Assembly: GCF_044904705.1 (NCBI RefSeq)
Contig: NZ_JADIKL010000012.1
Location: 1 to 64,000 of the forward strand
Length of the DNA stretch: 64,000 nt
Source: Rhodanobacter_A agri
GTDB lineage: Bacteria > Pseudomonadota > Gammaproteobacteria > Xanthomonadales > Rhodanobacteraceae
Direction: 5' to 3'
The translations under genes and the position numbers were made by a program. Shown here one piece after another: positions 17,755 to 26,547 of this stretch. The notes under the pieces are model-generated. The model had not been told where the DNA came from. It did no database searches and saw only the letters and a list, made by a program, of their open reading frames with translations. Within the stretch, counting starts at the first letter, position 1; each line of letters opens with the position of its first letter.

Positions 17755-19162
17755 ATCGCCGCGCCTTGCCGGCTGCGGCATCGCGATCGCGCTTTGGGGC
17801 CAACTCACGCCCACGTTCGCGAGCGATGCCGCCGTTTCCTGGGTCTCGGCAAAAACAACCGCGGCCGCACCGGCAGCAGCGAATGCGCCCACGGTCGAGA
17901 ACCGGACCTATACGTTGCCGGAGCTGCTGAAGCTGGCGTTGTCGATCAACCCGCAAACGCGGGAAATCGAGGAACAGGCGTACCAGGCGAACCTGGCGAC
18001 GCGCCTGGTCAAGAGCCAGTACGCGCCGCAGGTCAGCGTCAAGGCGCTGGGCGGCATCCAGCGCACGCCGTTGGCCATGCCGCCCACGGTTTCGCCGAAG
18101 GGCTACTTCGTTTCGTCGACGCGCGAGGTCTTTCCGACCCTCGACGTGAAGTGGCTGCTGTTCGACTTCGGCCGGCGCAAGGGCGAAGTCGAAGCGGCCC
18201 GACACAATGCCGATGCCGCGCAGTCGGCGGTCACGGGCGCGCAGGAAAAGCTGGTCTACGATGTTTCGGCGGCCTACTTCGAGACCGTCTCGGCGCAAGG
18301 GCGCATTCGCGCCGCGCAGAAGGCTCTTGAAGCCGCCGGACTGGTCGAAGAGGCCGTGCTCGACCAACACCATCATGGGCGTGCCACGGTGGTCCAGGTG
18401 GCCGAGGCCCAGCGTCAGACGGCGGCCATGCGCCTGGCGCTCACCAAGGCTTCCGGCGCCGCCGAGACTGCGTTTGCAGGCCTGGTCGCGACGGTCGGCT
18501 TGCCACCCGAGAGCCACTTCGAAGTCGCCGCGCCGACGGACGTCGCATCGCCGACCTCCCTGAAACCACTGAACGCGCTGATCGATGAAGCGCTGGAGTC
18601 GCGACCGGACATCCTCGCGGCTAGGGACAAAATCGCCGCTTCCGAAGCCAAGATCGACACGGCGAAGGCTGCCTACCGTCCCACGATCAGTCTCGATGCG
18701 CAGGTGTTCCAGAACATCGGCGAAATCAGCAACGACGGCAGCCCCTATTCGTCGATCAACCGCACCGGCAATGCCGTGTTCGTCTCGTTCGAATGGGCGC
18801 TCTTCGATGGCGGTGCGCGCGCGACCAAGGTGTCACTCGCCCTTTCGGAGAAATCCGCTGCCGAAGATTCCCTGGCGTCCGCCAGGAACAGTGCTTCACA
18901 GCAAGTCGTACAGGCCTACGACAACCTCAAGACGAGCCTCGACAACCGCCTGCAAGCGCTTGCCTACACCAGGGCCTCCGACGTCGCCTACCAGGCGACC
19001 CTGGATTCCTATCGACGCGGACTCAGCAGCATCACCGACCTGACGAATAACGAGGCGATTCTCGCGCAAGCGCAAGCCGACCAGGAAGACGCCGATGCCG
19101 ACGTGCAAATTGCCAGGGCCGCGCTTGACCTGGCACTCGGCCGTCAACCTGCATCGCCTTGA
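17735..19162 (+). CDS. mdtP: TolC-like outer-membrane efflux factor, MdtP type
   Basis: 475 residues with a signal sequence (about 1-29, ending PTFAS) and the two repeated OEP halves of TolC-like channels: YTLPELLKLALSINPQTREI and LNALIDEALESRPDILAARDKI, each followed by long alpha-helical coiled-coil stretches; SYRRGLSSITDLTNNEAIL is typical of the second half. No lipobox Cys at the usual place, although Cys5, Cys6 and Cys14 lie in the signal. It overlaps the end of mdtO by 20 bases. With MdtN and MdtO it would form a complete envelope-spanning pump. Confidence 0.88.
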   Translation: MHRACCKSPRLAGCGIAIALWGQLTPTFASDAAVSWVSAKTTAAAPAAANAPTVENRTYTLPELLKLALSINPQTREIEEQAYQANLATRLVKSQYAPQVSVKALGGIQRTPLAMPPTVSPKGYFVSSTREVFPTLDVKWLLFDFGRRKGEVEAARHNADAAQSAVTGAQEKLVYDVSAAYFETVSAQGRIRAAQKALEAAGLVEEAVLDQHHHGRATVVQVAEAQRQTAAMRLALTKASGAAETAFAGLVATVGLPPESHFEVAAPTDVASPTSLKPLNALIDEALESRPDILAARDKIAASEAKIDTAKAAYRPTISLDAQVFQNIGEISNDGSPYSSINRTGNAVFVSFEWALFDGGARATKVSLALSEKSAAEDSLASARNSASQQVVQAYDNLKTSLDNRLQALAYTRASDVAYQATLDSYRRGLSSITDLTNNEAILAQAQADQEDADADVQIARAALDLALGRQPASP

Positions 19163-19211
19163 CGTCCCCTTCCCTCTTCCCTCTTCCCTCACCCAAGCAG
19201 TGGAGTGTGTC

Positions 19212-20921
19212 ATGAGCAAGAAAGTCGCCGAAATCCTCGTGGAAGTCCTCGAACAAGCGGGTGTCAAGCGCTGCTACGGCATCGTCGGCGACACCATGAA
19301 TCTGACCGCCGAACACCTTGACCAGAGTTCCATCGAGTGGGTGCACGTCCGGCATGAAGAAGCAGGTGCCTTTGCCGCCGCCGCAGAAGCGCTGCTGACC
19401 GACAATCTGACCGCATGCGCGGGAAGCTGTGGACCGGGCAGCCTGCATTTCATCAATGGCCTGTATGAGGCCAATCGCAATCGCGCGCCCGTCATTCTCA
19501 TCGCCAGTCAGGTGATGATGAGCGAGATGGGTTTTGAATTCATCCAGGAAGTCGATTTCAAGTCGGTGTTCAAAGAGTGCTCGGTCTTCTGCGACATGAT
19601 CCTTACCCCCGAGCAAGCCAGGAAGAAGGCCGTGATGGCCTGCCAGGCCGCTCTCACCAGGCAAGGCGTCGCCGTTCTCATCGTCCCCGTCGACATCTCT
19701 CATAGCGAAGTGCACGAGGATTTCCCATATCGAGTCCACCACAGCAAACCGGTAGTCATCCCGAATGACGAAGAACTCGACGAGATTGCCAGGATCCTCG
19801 ACGCCGGCGAAAAGATCACCATCTACGCGGGCACCGGCTGCGAGAATGCGCTGGACGAAATCAAGGCGGTGGCGGAGAAACTCGGAGCTCCTGTCGCGCA
19901 CACCTCACGCGCAAAGAGCTTCCTGGAACACGACAATCCGTACAACGTCGGCATGACCGGCATCCTCGGCAGCGAAGCTGGCTACAAGGCCATCCTGGAT
20001 TGCGACACGCTGCTGTTGCTTGGCGCGGACTTTGCGTGGCGCCAGTTCTACCCGGACAAGGCCAAGATCGTCCAGATCGACATCAACCCTACTCATATCG
20101 GCCGACGTCATCACGTCACGCTCGGTGCCGTGGGCGATATCAAGCCGACTTTGCACGCACTGATGTCACGTCTTGAGCAACATGACGATGCGTCGTTTCA
20201 ACAAAAGTATGTCGAGCGCTTCGCCAAGGCGATGGCATCGTGGAAGAGCCATCTGGTCCCCGGCCACGACGACACCATTCCCGGCTCCTACCTCACCTCG
20301 GTGATCGATCGATACATCGACGAGGATGCGATCATTTCCGGTGACGACGGCACCCCCATCGTCTGGGCCGTGCGACATACCCGGTCAAACGGCAAGCGCC
20401 GGATTTTCGGAAGCTTCCTGCACGGGACCATGGCAACCGCCCTGCCCAACGCCATCGGCTTGAAGAAGGCCGCCCCCGACCGCCAGGTCATTGCGCTGTG
20501 CGGCGACGGTGGCCTGGCCATGCTCTTCGGCGAACTGCTCACGGTCATCCAGGAAAACGTACCCATCAAGATTGCGGTCTACGACAACAGCAAACTGGGC
20601 TTCGTGGAAATCGAGCAAAAAGCGGAAGGCATGCTCGACACCTTCACCCGCTTGAAGAATCCGGACTTCGGGAAAGTCGCCGAGGCCATCGGCCTGTGGG
20701 GCAAGACCGTCAGCAAGGCCTCGGAAATCGAGGCAGCCGTACAGGAATGGCTGTCGCAACCCGGGCCTGCCCTTCTCAACGTTCACGTAAGTCCATTGGA
20801 ACTGGTCAAACCACCTTTCACGGAACTGAAGCCTGTTATCGGCATGGCGCTTTATGCGACTCGGGCCGTTCTGCATGGGCGCGGCGGGGATGTGCTGGAA
20901 ATGGTGCGCGAGAACATCTGA
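19212..20921 (+). CDS. ThDP-dependent pyruvate oxidase/dehydrogenase, second copy
   Basis: 569 residues from ATG 19212. It has the same domain order as the first copy: the catalytic Glu in HVRHEEAGAFAAAAEALL, GTGCENA...GAPVAHTSRAK in the middle domain, and the ThDP site CGDGGLAMLFGELLTVIQE...YDNSKLGFVE. The C-terminus, HGRGGDVLEMVRENI, lacks the AKxNLLR ending of the first copy and of E. coli PoxB, so membrane or quinone coupling may differ. It lies 49 bases after mdtP. It could be a pyruvate:quinone oxidoreductase, or an oxidase/decarboxylase acting on another 2-oxo acid; sequence alone does not decide. Confidence 0.8.
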   Translation: MSKKVAEILVEVLEQAGVKRCYGIVGDTMNLTAEHLDQSSIEWVHVRHEEAGAFAAAAEALLTDNLTACAGSCGPGSLHFINGLYEANRNRAPVILIASQVMMSEMGFEFIQEVDFKSVFKECSVFCDMILTPEQARKKAVMACQAALTRQGVAVLIVPVDISHSEVHEDFPYRVHHSKPVVIPNDEELDEIARILDAGEKITIYAGTGCENALDEIKAVAEKLGAPVAHTSRAKSFLEHDNPYNVGMTGILGSEAGYKAILDCDTLLLLGADFAWRQFYPDKAKIVQIDINPTHIGRRHHVTLGAVGDIKPTLHALMSRLEQHDDASFQQKYVERFAKAMASWKSHLVPGHDDTIPGSYLTSVIDRYIDEDAIISGDDGTPIVWAVRHTRSNGKRRIFGSFLHGTMATALPNAIGLKKAAPDRQVIALCGDGGLAMLFGELLTVIQENVPIKIAVYDNSKLGFVEIEQKAEGMLDTFTRLKNPDFGKVAEAIGLWGKTVSKASEIEAAVQEWLSQPGPALLNVHVSPLELVKPPFTELKPVIGMALYATRAVLHGRGGDVLEMVRENI

Positions 20922-21107
20922 CGTGTCGACAAGTGACGGATGGGACACAGGTATTGGGCCGTCCGTCTCTTTCAACGCAACACATGCACAACCGAGCCAC
21001 GCAAGGCTTGTTGCTCGAGGATTGATAAGTACCGCGGTGGGGATGCCATCTTTGTGGCCGGCACGACGCCACGTGACGTCAGTCCCGGCTCCTCAAGAGT
21101 CTGAGCC

Positions 21108-21557
21108 ATGAATACAGCAATCGTTCCCGCTCTTGCCGCCTTGACTGGTTCCGCCATTGGCGGCTTCACAAGCCTGGGCGCGTCCTGGCTCACGCAAATG
21201 GTCCAGTTCAAGGCACAGGAACGAACGGCGCAACTCGGCCAGCGCCAGGAGCTGTACCGGAACTTCATCGAAGAAGCCTCCAAGTGGTATGCCGACGCTT
21301 ACGAACACGACACTCCGGAGGTGACGAACCTGGTAGGACTCTACGCCATGGTCAGCCGCATGCGAGTGCTGTCGGCGCCAAGCGTCGTGGAGCACGCGGA
21401 CCTGGTCGTTCGCGCGATCATCAAGACCTACCTGTCCCCCAACAAGACCTTCCAGGACATCACGGAACTCCTGGACAACAGGACCATGGATCCCCTGAGC
21501 AGTTTCAGCACCGCGTGCCGTGAGGAACTGTGGGGAGATCGGAGAACTTCCTCATAG
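21108..21557 (+). CDS. Small membrane-anchored protein of unknown function
   Basis: 149 residues. The N-terminus is a single hydrophobic, glycine-rich segment (VPALAALTGSAIGGFTSLGA) followed by a soluble helical domain with VQFKAQERTAQLGQRQELYR and FIEEASKWYADAYEHDTP. Proteins of this shape are widespread in Proteobacteria as uncharacterised hypothetical proteins; I know of no assigned function. It stands alone between the second pox gene (186-base gap) and the FAH operon. Confidence 0.65.
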   Translation: MNTAIVPALAALTGSAIGGFTSLGASWLTQMVQFKAQERTAQLGQRQELYRNFIEEASKWYADAYEHDTPEVTNLVGLYAMVSRMRVLSAPSVVEHADLVVRAIIKTYLSPNKTFQDITELLDNRTMDPLSSFSTACREELWGDRRTSS

Positions 21558-21573
21558 CGACACCTCGTGCGAT

Positions 21574-21604
21574 TTTCATACATACCCAGTCAACCTCATA
21601 CAAG
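21574..21604. promoter_or_regulatory. 31-bp direct-repeat site, copy 2 (upstream of the FAH operon)
   Basis: Begins TTTCATACATA and ends CTCATACAAG, with CATACA repeated at a 20-base offset. It matches 24 of 31 bases of the site at 12375-12405 and lies 160 bases before the FAH-family start. I infer that the same activator serves the cyo/pox region and this operon. Confidence 0.45.
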
Positions 21605-21763
21605 AGAGAAAAGTTGCGCTGCGCTAGCTTGGGTCTCGATGCAAACATCGCCATTCGCTTGCCCACGGGTTCATCGAAAACTCTTCTGAATCGAAAACGT
21701 CCTTGGCCAGGCCGAATTCATGGCGCTGAGGCATGTGACCGAAAGCCAATGAAGGAGAAATCC

Positions 21764-22636
21764 ATGCGCATCGTCCATTTCGACAAGGATGGTGTCCTCG
21801 GAATTGCAGCGGACGGCGGCTCGGGATGGCATGGCCTTGCGGAGCGCGAAAACGGATTTCCAGGCACTCTTCCCGATCTGATCACGCAGGGTGCGGATCT
21901 GCTGCGCGCAGGCAGAGACCTTCTGTCCATGCACGCCATCGACCTGGACGCGGTTCGGATACTGCCTCCGGTACCCAAACCACCGAAGATCCTCTGTGTC
22001 GGTCTCAACTACGACGACCACCTCGCGGAAAGCGGACTCAAAAAACCGGTCTATCCCGAAATTTTCGCGCGGTTCGCGACCAGTCTGATCGCCCATGGCG
22101 AACCGATCCGCATGCCGCGCGAATCGACCATGCTCGACTATGAGGCGGAGCTCGCCGTAGTGATCGGCCGGGGCGGACGCCGCATCGACCGCGACAAGGC
22201 CCTTGATCATGTGGCGGGCTACTCCCTGTTCAACGATGCCACGATCCGCGATTTTCAATTGCGCACCCCGCAATGGACGATGGGCAAGAACTTCGATGGC
22301 ACAGGGGCGTTCGGTCCCTGGCTGGTGACGCCCGATGCCCTCCCACCGGGAGCTCATGGGCTGCACATTGAAGGTCGCTTGAACGGCCAGGTGATGCAGG
22401 ATTCGTCCATCGACAAGCTCATTTTCAGCGTTCCCGTGCTGATTGAAATGATCAGTGTCGCAATCAGCCTGGAGCCGGGTGACGTGATCATCACCGGAAC
22501 ACCTGGTGGCGTCGGGGCCGCACGCAAGCCACCTGTCTACATGCAAGCGGGCGATGTCTTCGAGGTGGAGATCGAGGGGATGGGTGTCTTGAGCAATCCC
22601 ATCCAGCGAGAATCACACGAGGAGGCATCGCCATGA
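21764..22636 (+). CDS. Fumarylacetoacetate hydrolase (FAH) family protein
   Basis: 290 residues from ATG 21764, preceded by AAGGAG. The C-terminal FAH fold is clear: PKILCVGLNYDDHLAESG, the metal-binding glutamates in MLDYEAELAVVIGRGG, GYSLFNDATIRDFQL, QWTMGKNFDGTGAFGPWLV and ITGTPGGVGAARKPP. Members are Mg-dependent hydrolases, decarboxylases or isomerases of 2-oxo or beta-dicarbonyl acids, often in aromatic or sugar-acid catabolism; the substrate here cannot be told. The stop overlaps the following gene by four bases (ATGA). First gene of a likely three-gene operon. Confidence 0.88.
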   Translation: MRIVHFDKDGVLGIAADGGSGWHGLAERENGFPGTLPDLITQGADLLRAGRDLLSMHAIDLDAVRILPPVPKPPKILCVGLNYDDHLAESGLKKPVYPEIFARFATSLIAHGEPIRMPRESTMLDYEAELAVVIGRGGRRIDRDKALDHVAGYSLFNDATIRDFQLRTPQWTMGKNFDGTGAFGPWLVTPDALPPGAHGLHIEGRLNGQVMQDSSIDKLIFSVPVLIEMISVAISLEPGDVIITGTPGGVGAARKPPVYMQAGDVFEVEIEGMGVLSNPIQRESHEEASP

Positions 22637-25572
22637 GCAGGAAGCTGTTTTCCGCAAACCCTGAGCGCATAGGTCGATACGATGGACCACCAAAGAGCGA
22701 TGCGGTTTCCGCCGCGCTGGCCAATGGAACGCCTGGTGACCTGAAGACCGATCTCATCGCCCTCCTGGGGAAGCAGAACGTCCTCCACAGAGCGATCGAT
22801 CTCGTACGGTTTGCCTCCGATGCGAGCCCATATCGACTTGTCCCGCAGGTCGTCGTGCAACCCCGAACCACCGATCACATCGTCAAGCTCTTTCGCTACT
22901 GCCGGGACAACGGAAGGCACGCGACGCTCCGCGCCGGGGGAACCAGCTTGAATGGTCAATCCCTGTCGGATGATCTGCTCATCGATGTGCGTCGTCATTG
23001 GTACGGCGCCAGCGTGGAGGACGACGGTCGCCTAGTGCGCGCGCGCCCCGGAATGATCCTGGGGCATGTCAACGCCATGCTCAGTCGGCACGGTCGACGG
23101 CTTGGGCCGGATCCGGCAAGTCTGGGGGCATGCACCATAGGTGGCGTGATCGCCAACAACTCCGGCGGCATGCGCTGCACCGTCAAAAACGATGCCTATC
23201 AGACCGTCTCGGCGATGACGTTCGTGACGACCTCCGGCACCGTCATCGATACCTCGGCGCCCGACGCGGAAACGGCATTCGAACGAGCCGAACCCGATCT
23301 TGCGAAAGGGTTGCTCGCACTTCGCGAAGAGCTTCTGGCAGATCGGGAGTTGGTCGATCGTGTGCGGCGCAAGTATTCGATACGGAACACCCATGGTTAC
23401 CGGCTCTGCGCACTGCTCGATGGCGAGACCCCACTCGAAATCTTTCGTCGTCTGCTCGTGGGATCCGAGGGCACGCTGGCGTTCGTTGCCGAGGCCGTGA
23501 TCGGCACCGTTCCATCCCCCGATGTGACCAGCGTCGCCTGGATACCGGTCCCCACCATTGATGAAGCGGTCGCCCTTGTACCCAGCCTGGTCGGTCTCGG
23601 AGCCACCGCCGTCGAGTTGATGATCGCCCCCGCCCTCACTGCCGCGGGCAAGGCTTTCGCGAACACCCCTTGCTACTGGAAAACACTCGATCCGAGTGCC
23701 GCAGCCCTGCTGGTGGAATTCGGCGCCAAGGACCTGCAGGCGCTCGAGGTCTTGCAGAACAAGGTCATCGAGTTGACCGCCAATGCGCGTCTCCTCCACC
23801 CCGTGGAGTTCACGAGCGTGGAAGAAGCTGTCGAGCTGGCGTGGCATGTGCGCGAGGGGTTGCTCGGGCTGGTCGGCAAGCTGCGTCCGAAGGGCTCGAC
23901 GCTCATCACCGAAGATGTGTGCTTTCCGCCGGAACGTCTTGCGCAGGGTGCGAGAGACGTGCAGGAATTGCTCAGCAAGCACGGTTTCATTCCCGGGGTC
24001 GCGGGTCACGCGGCGCACGGAAATCTTCACTTCACGCTGGTTGCGGACTTTGGCAATCCAGAGGATCTCGAACGCTACGCGACCTTCATGAAAGAACTCG
24101 TCGAGCTCGTCGTCCGCAAGCACGACGGCTCGCTCAAGGCCGAGCATGGCACCGGTCTCAACATGGCGCCTTTCGTCGAGTCGGAATGGGGCGCGAAGGC
24201 CACCGCCATGATGTGGCGAATCAAGGAACTCGCCGATCCCAAAGGCATTCTTGGGCCAAACGTGATCCTGACGCGCAATGCAAAACTCCACCTGGAGAAT
24301 TTGAAATCGGTGCCGCTGATCGAAAACGTCACGGATTCCGTGCAATGCATTGAGTGCGGATTTTGCGAACCGGTCTGTCCCAGCCGCAACGTCACCATGA
24401 CGCCCAGGCAGCGGATCGTGACCAGGCGTGAAATGGCCCGTCAATCGCCCGGGTCAACGATGCTTGCCAAGCTGCAGGAAGAGTATCAATACGACGGAAT
24501 CGAGACCTGTGCGGGCGATGGTACATGCGCGATTCCGTGCCCTATCGGGATCAACACCGGAGCCCTGATCCGCGAATTCCGTGCGAAGGAGACCACGCCG
24601 ACGGCCGACAAAGTCGCGCTGCGGCTCGCCAGGAACTGGAGCTCGGTCGAGACATTGGCACGGGCCAGCCTGTCCGCCACCCATGCCTTCGCCACGCTAT
24701 TCGGGGTCAAGCCGCTGACGGCCTTGACCGGAATTGCGCGAGCAGTCGCGAGCCCCGATCTGATACCCAGCGTGCCGGGCCCCATGCCCAGGGCGGCGCG
24801 GGCTCTGCCGTCGACTCAAAAGAATGGTGCCGCAGCCGTCTACTTCCCTGCCTGCATCAATCGCATGTTCGGCCGCGATCCGGATAGCCCGGCTTCACCG
24901 TCCTTGCCGGAGGTATTCGTCACGCTGTCCGAGCGAGCTGGAAAGCCGTTGTGGATACCGCCGGACGTCGCCGGTCTATGTTGCTCCACACCATGGAAGT
25001 CGAAAGCCTATCCCAAAGGCCACGAGTTCATGGCCAAATCCATCGCCGACGCCATGCTGAGGTGGAGCGACGACGGCGAGCTCCCGATCGTCGTCGATGC
25101 GGCATCGTGCACGCTAGGCCTCAGTCAGGATATTTCTCCACTGCTCGACGCCGAGACCAGAGCCAGGTACGAGAGTCTGACCATCATCGACTCGATTGCA
25201 TGGTGCCGCGACCTGCTTCCGAAGTTGACGATACGGCGAAAACTTGGGCGTATCGCCGTGCACCCAACCTGCTCCATCACGCATCTGGAATTGGCCAAGA
25301 CGCTCAAGCAAATCGCTACGCATCTGGCCGTCGATGTCGAGGTGCCGATCGGCACGACCTGCTGCGGCACGGCCGGGGATAGAGGCCTCCTGCATCCTGA
25401 ACTCGTCGTTTCGGCGACCCGTGAGGTCAAGGCCATTCTGGATGCCCACCCGGCCGAGGCCTATGTTTCGGCGAACCGAACCTGCGAGATGGGCCTTCGG
25501 CACGCGACCGGGCGACCGTATGAGTCGTTTGTTTTCCTGCTCGAAGAATTGAGTCGTCCGGGCGCGGGTTGA
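22633..25572 (+). CDS. FAD-linked oxidoreductase fused to a [4Fe-4S] ferredoxin/CCG module (D-lactate dehydrogenase Dld-II-like)
   Basis: 979 residues combining what are separate GlcD-like and GlcF-like subunits in other systems. From the N-terminus: FAD-binding type 4 domain with LRAGGTSLNGQSLSDDLLID and ACTIGGVIANNSGGMRC, an FAD-oxidase C domain with HAAHGNLHFTL and KAEHGTGLNMAPFVE, two iron-sulfur motifs (CIECGFCEPVCPSR and CAGDGTCAIPCP) near 575-640, and two cysteine-rich CCG domains (VAGLCCSTPWKSK, IGTTCCGTAGDRG). Single-chain enzymes like this oxidise D-lactate or other D-2-hydroxy acids and pass electrons to the quinone pool at the inner membrane. The start overlaps the FAH stop, so the two are translationally coupled. 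The exact substrate is uncertain. Confidence 0.85.
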   Translation: MSRKLFSANPERIGRYDGPPKSDAVSAALANGTPGDLKTDLIALLGKQNVLHRAIDLVRFASDASPYRLVPQVVVQPRTTDHIVKLFRYCRDNGRHATLRAGGTSLNGQSLSDDLLIDVRRHWYGASVEDDGRLVRARPGMILGHVNAMLSRHGRRLGPDPASLGACTIGGVIANNSGGMRCTVKNDAYQTVSAMTFVTTSGTVIDTSAPDAETAFERAEPDLAKGLLALREELLADRELVDRVRRKYSIRNTHGYRLCALLDGETPLEIFRRLLVGSEGTLAFVAEAVIGTVPSPDVTSVAWIPVPTIDEAVALVPSLVGLGATAVELMIAPALTAAGKAFANTPCYWKTLDPSAAALLVEFGAKDLQALEVLQNKVIELTANARLLHPVEFTSVEEAVELAWHVREGLLGLVGKLRPKGSTLITEDVCFPPERLAQGARDVQELLSKHGFIPGVAGHAAHGNLHFTLVADFGNPEDLERYATFMKELVELVVRKHDGSLKAEHGTGLNMAPFVESEWGAKATAMMWRIKELADPKGILGPNVILTRNAKLHLENLKSVPLIENVTDSVQCIECGFCEPVCPSRNVTMTPRQRIVTRREMARQSPGSTMLAKLQEEYQYDGIETCAGDGTCAIPCPIGINTGALIREFRAKETTPTADKVALRLARNWSSVETLARASLSATHAFATLFGVKPLTALTGIARAVASPDLIPSVPGPMPRAARALPSTQKNGAAAVYFPACINRMFGRDPDSPASPSLPEVFVTLSERAGKPLWIPPDVAGLCCSTPWKSKAYPKGHEFMAKSIADAMLRWSDDGELPIVVDAASCTLGLSQDISPLLDAETRARYESLTIIDSIAWCRDLLPKLTIRRKLGRIAVHPTCSITHLELAKTLKQIATHLAVDVEVPIGTTCCGTAGDRGLLHPELVVSATREVKAILDAHPAEAYVSANRTCEMGLRHATGRPYESFVFLLEELSRPGAG

Positions 25573-25650
25573 TGGATGACCCCAGGCTCGTCGAATGGAT
25601 CCTGCTGAAATCGGGCGTCACTGAAGCGATCACCGAAAAGGAGCCACCTC

Positions 25651-26484
25651 ATGCCATATTCCGACTACAAATGTTTCCAGCTCTCGTTCGACTCCGGGGT
25701 CGCATTCGTCAGCATCAATCACCCGCCGATAAACCTTCTCGACGAGGTTCTGTCGCCGGAATTCGACAAACTCGGCAGGGAGCTCGAAATCGACGAGAGC
25801 GTCCGGGTCATCGTCTTGCAGAGCGCCCTCCCCGACTTCTTCATAGCCCACTCCGGTTTGGGCCGGGTCGGCGCCGCTTCCAAACTGGTGTCGCATACGC
25901 GCAGCTTTCGCCTGACGCAGATGATCGGCGAGCGGTTCAGGAACATGCCCAAGGTCACCATTGCCAAGATCGAAGGCCGATGCCGGGGCGGCGGTAGCGA
26001 GATCGCGCTGGCTGCGGACATGTGTTTTGCCGCCCTGGGCAAAGCGGTCTTTGGCCATCCGGAGGTCGCGGTCGGGTTGGTTCCGGGCGGCGGCGCCACG
26101 CAGCGATTGCCACGGGCCATGGGACGGGGACGCGCCTTGGAGGTACTCCTGAGCTGCAATGATTTCCCGGCGGAGTTGGCAGAGCTTTACGGCTACATCA
26201 ATCGGGCGTTGCCGGCGGACGAGCTGACGCCTTTTGTCGAGAAACTGGCCCGCCGTATCGCCTCGTTTCCGGCGCATACCATCGCTCACGTCAAGGCGGC
26301 CGTGGACAGGGGAGCATTTGGCTCCCTGGCAGAAGGGCTGCTAGTGGAAGCCCATGAGTCGGATTTGAGTGTCGCCAGCGAGGTGTCGCAAGTGCGCGTG
26401 AAGGAGGCACTGAAAGTCGGCGCCGAAACCCATGAAGGCGAGTTGGAGATGGATTTCCTGGAGAGACTCGCCCCGGCGGGTTAA
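25651..26484 (+). CDS. Enoyl-CoA hydratase/isomerase family protein
   Basis: 277 residues, AAAAGGAG before the ATG. Crotonase fold with the oxyanion and catalytic region IEGRCRGGGSEIALAADMCF and GHPEVAVGLVPGGGATQRL. Both glutamates used by classical enoyl-CoA hydratases are present (in GGGSE and HPEV), so hydration of an enoyl-CoA is plausible. It lies 78 bases after the FAD/Fe-S gene and is probably the third gene of that operon. The family also includes isomerases, hydrolases and decarboxylases. Confidence 0.85.
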   Translation: MPYSDYKCFQLSFDSGVAFVSINHPPINLLDEVLSPEFDKLGRELEIDESVRVIVLQSALPDFFIAHSGLGRVGAASKLVSHTRSFRLTQMIGERFRNMPKVTIAKIEGRCRGGGSEIALAADMCFAALGKAVFGHPEVAVGLVPGGGATQRLPRAMGRGRALEVLLSCNDFPAELAELYGYINRALPADELTPFVEKLARRIASFPAHTIAHVKAAVDRGAFGSLAEGLLVEAHESDLSVASEVSQVRVKEALKVGAETHEGELEMDFLERLAPAG

Positions 26485-26547
26485 CCTCGGGTGAGCTACT
26501 TGGCCGGAACCTTGGGAAGAAACGGATCACGCTTCTTGCGCGCCGCT

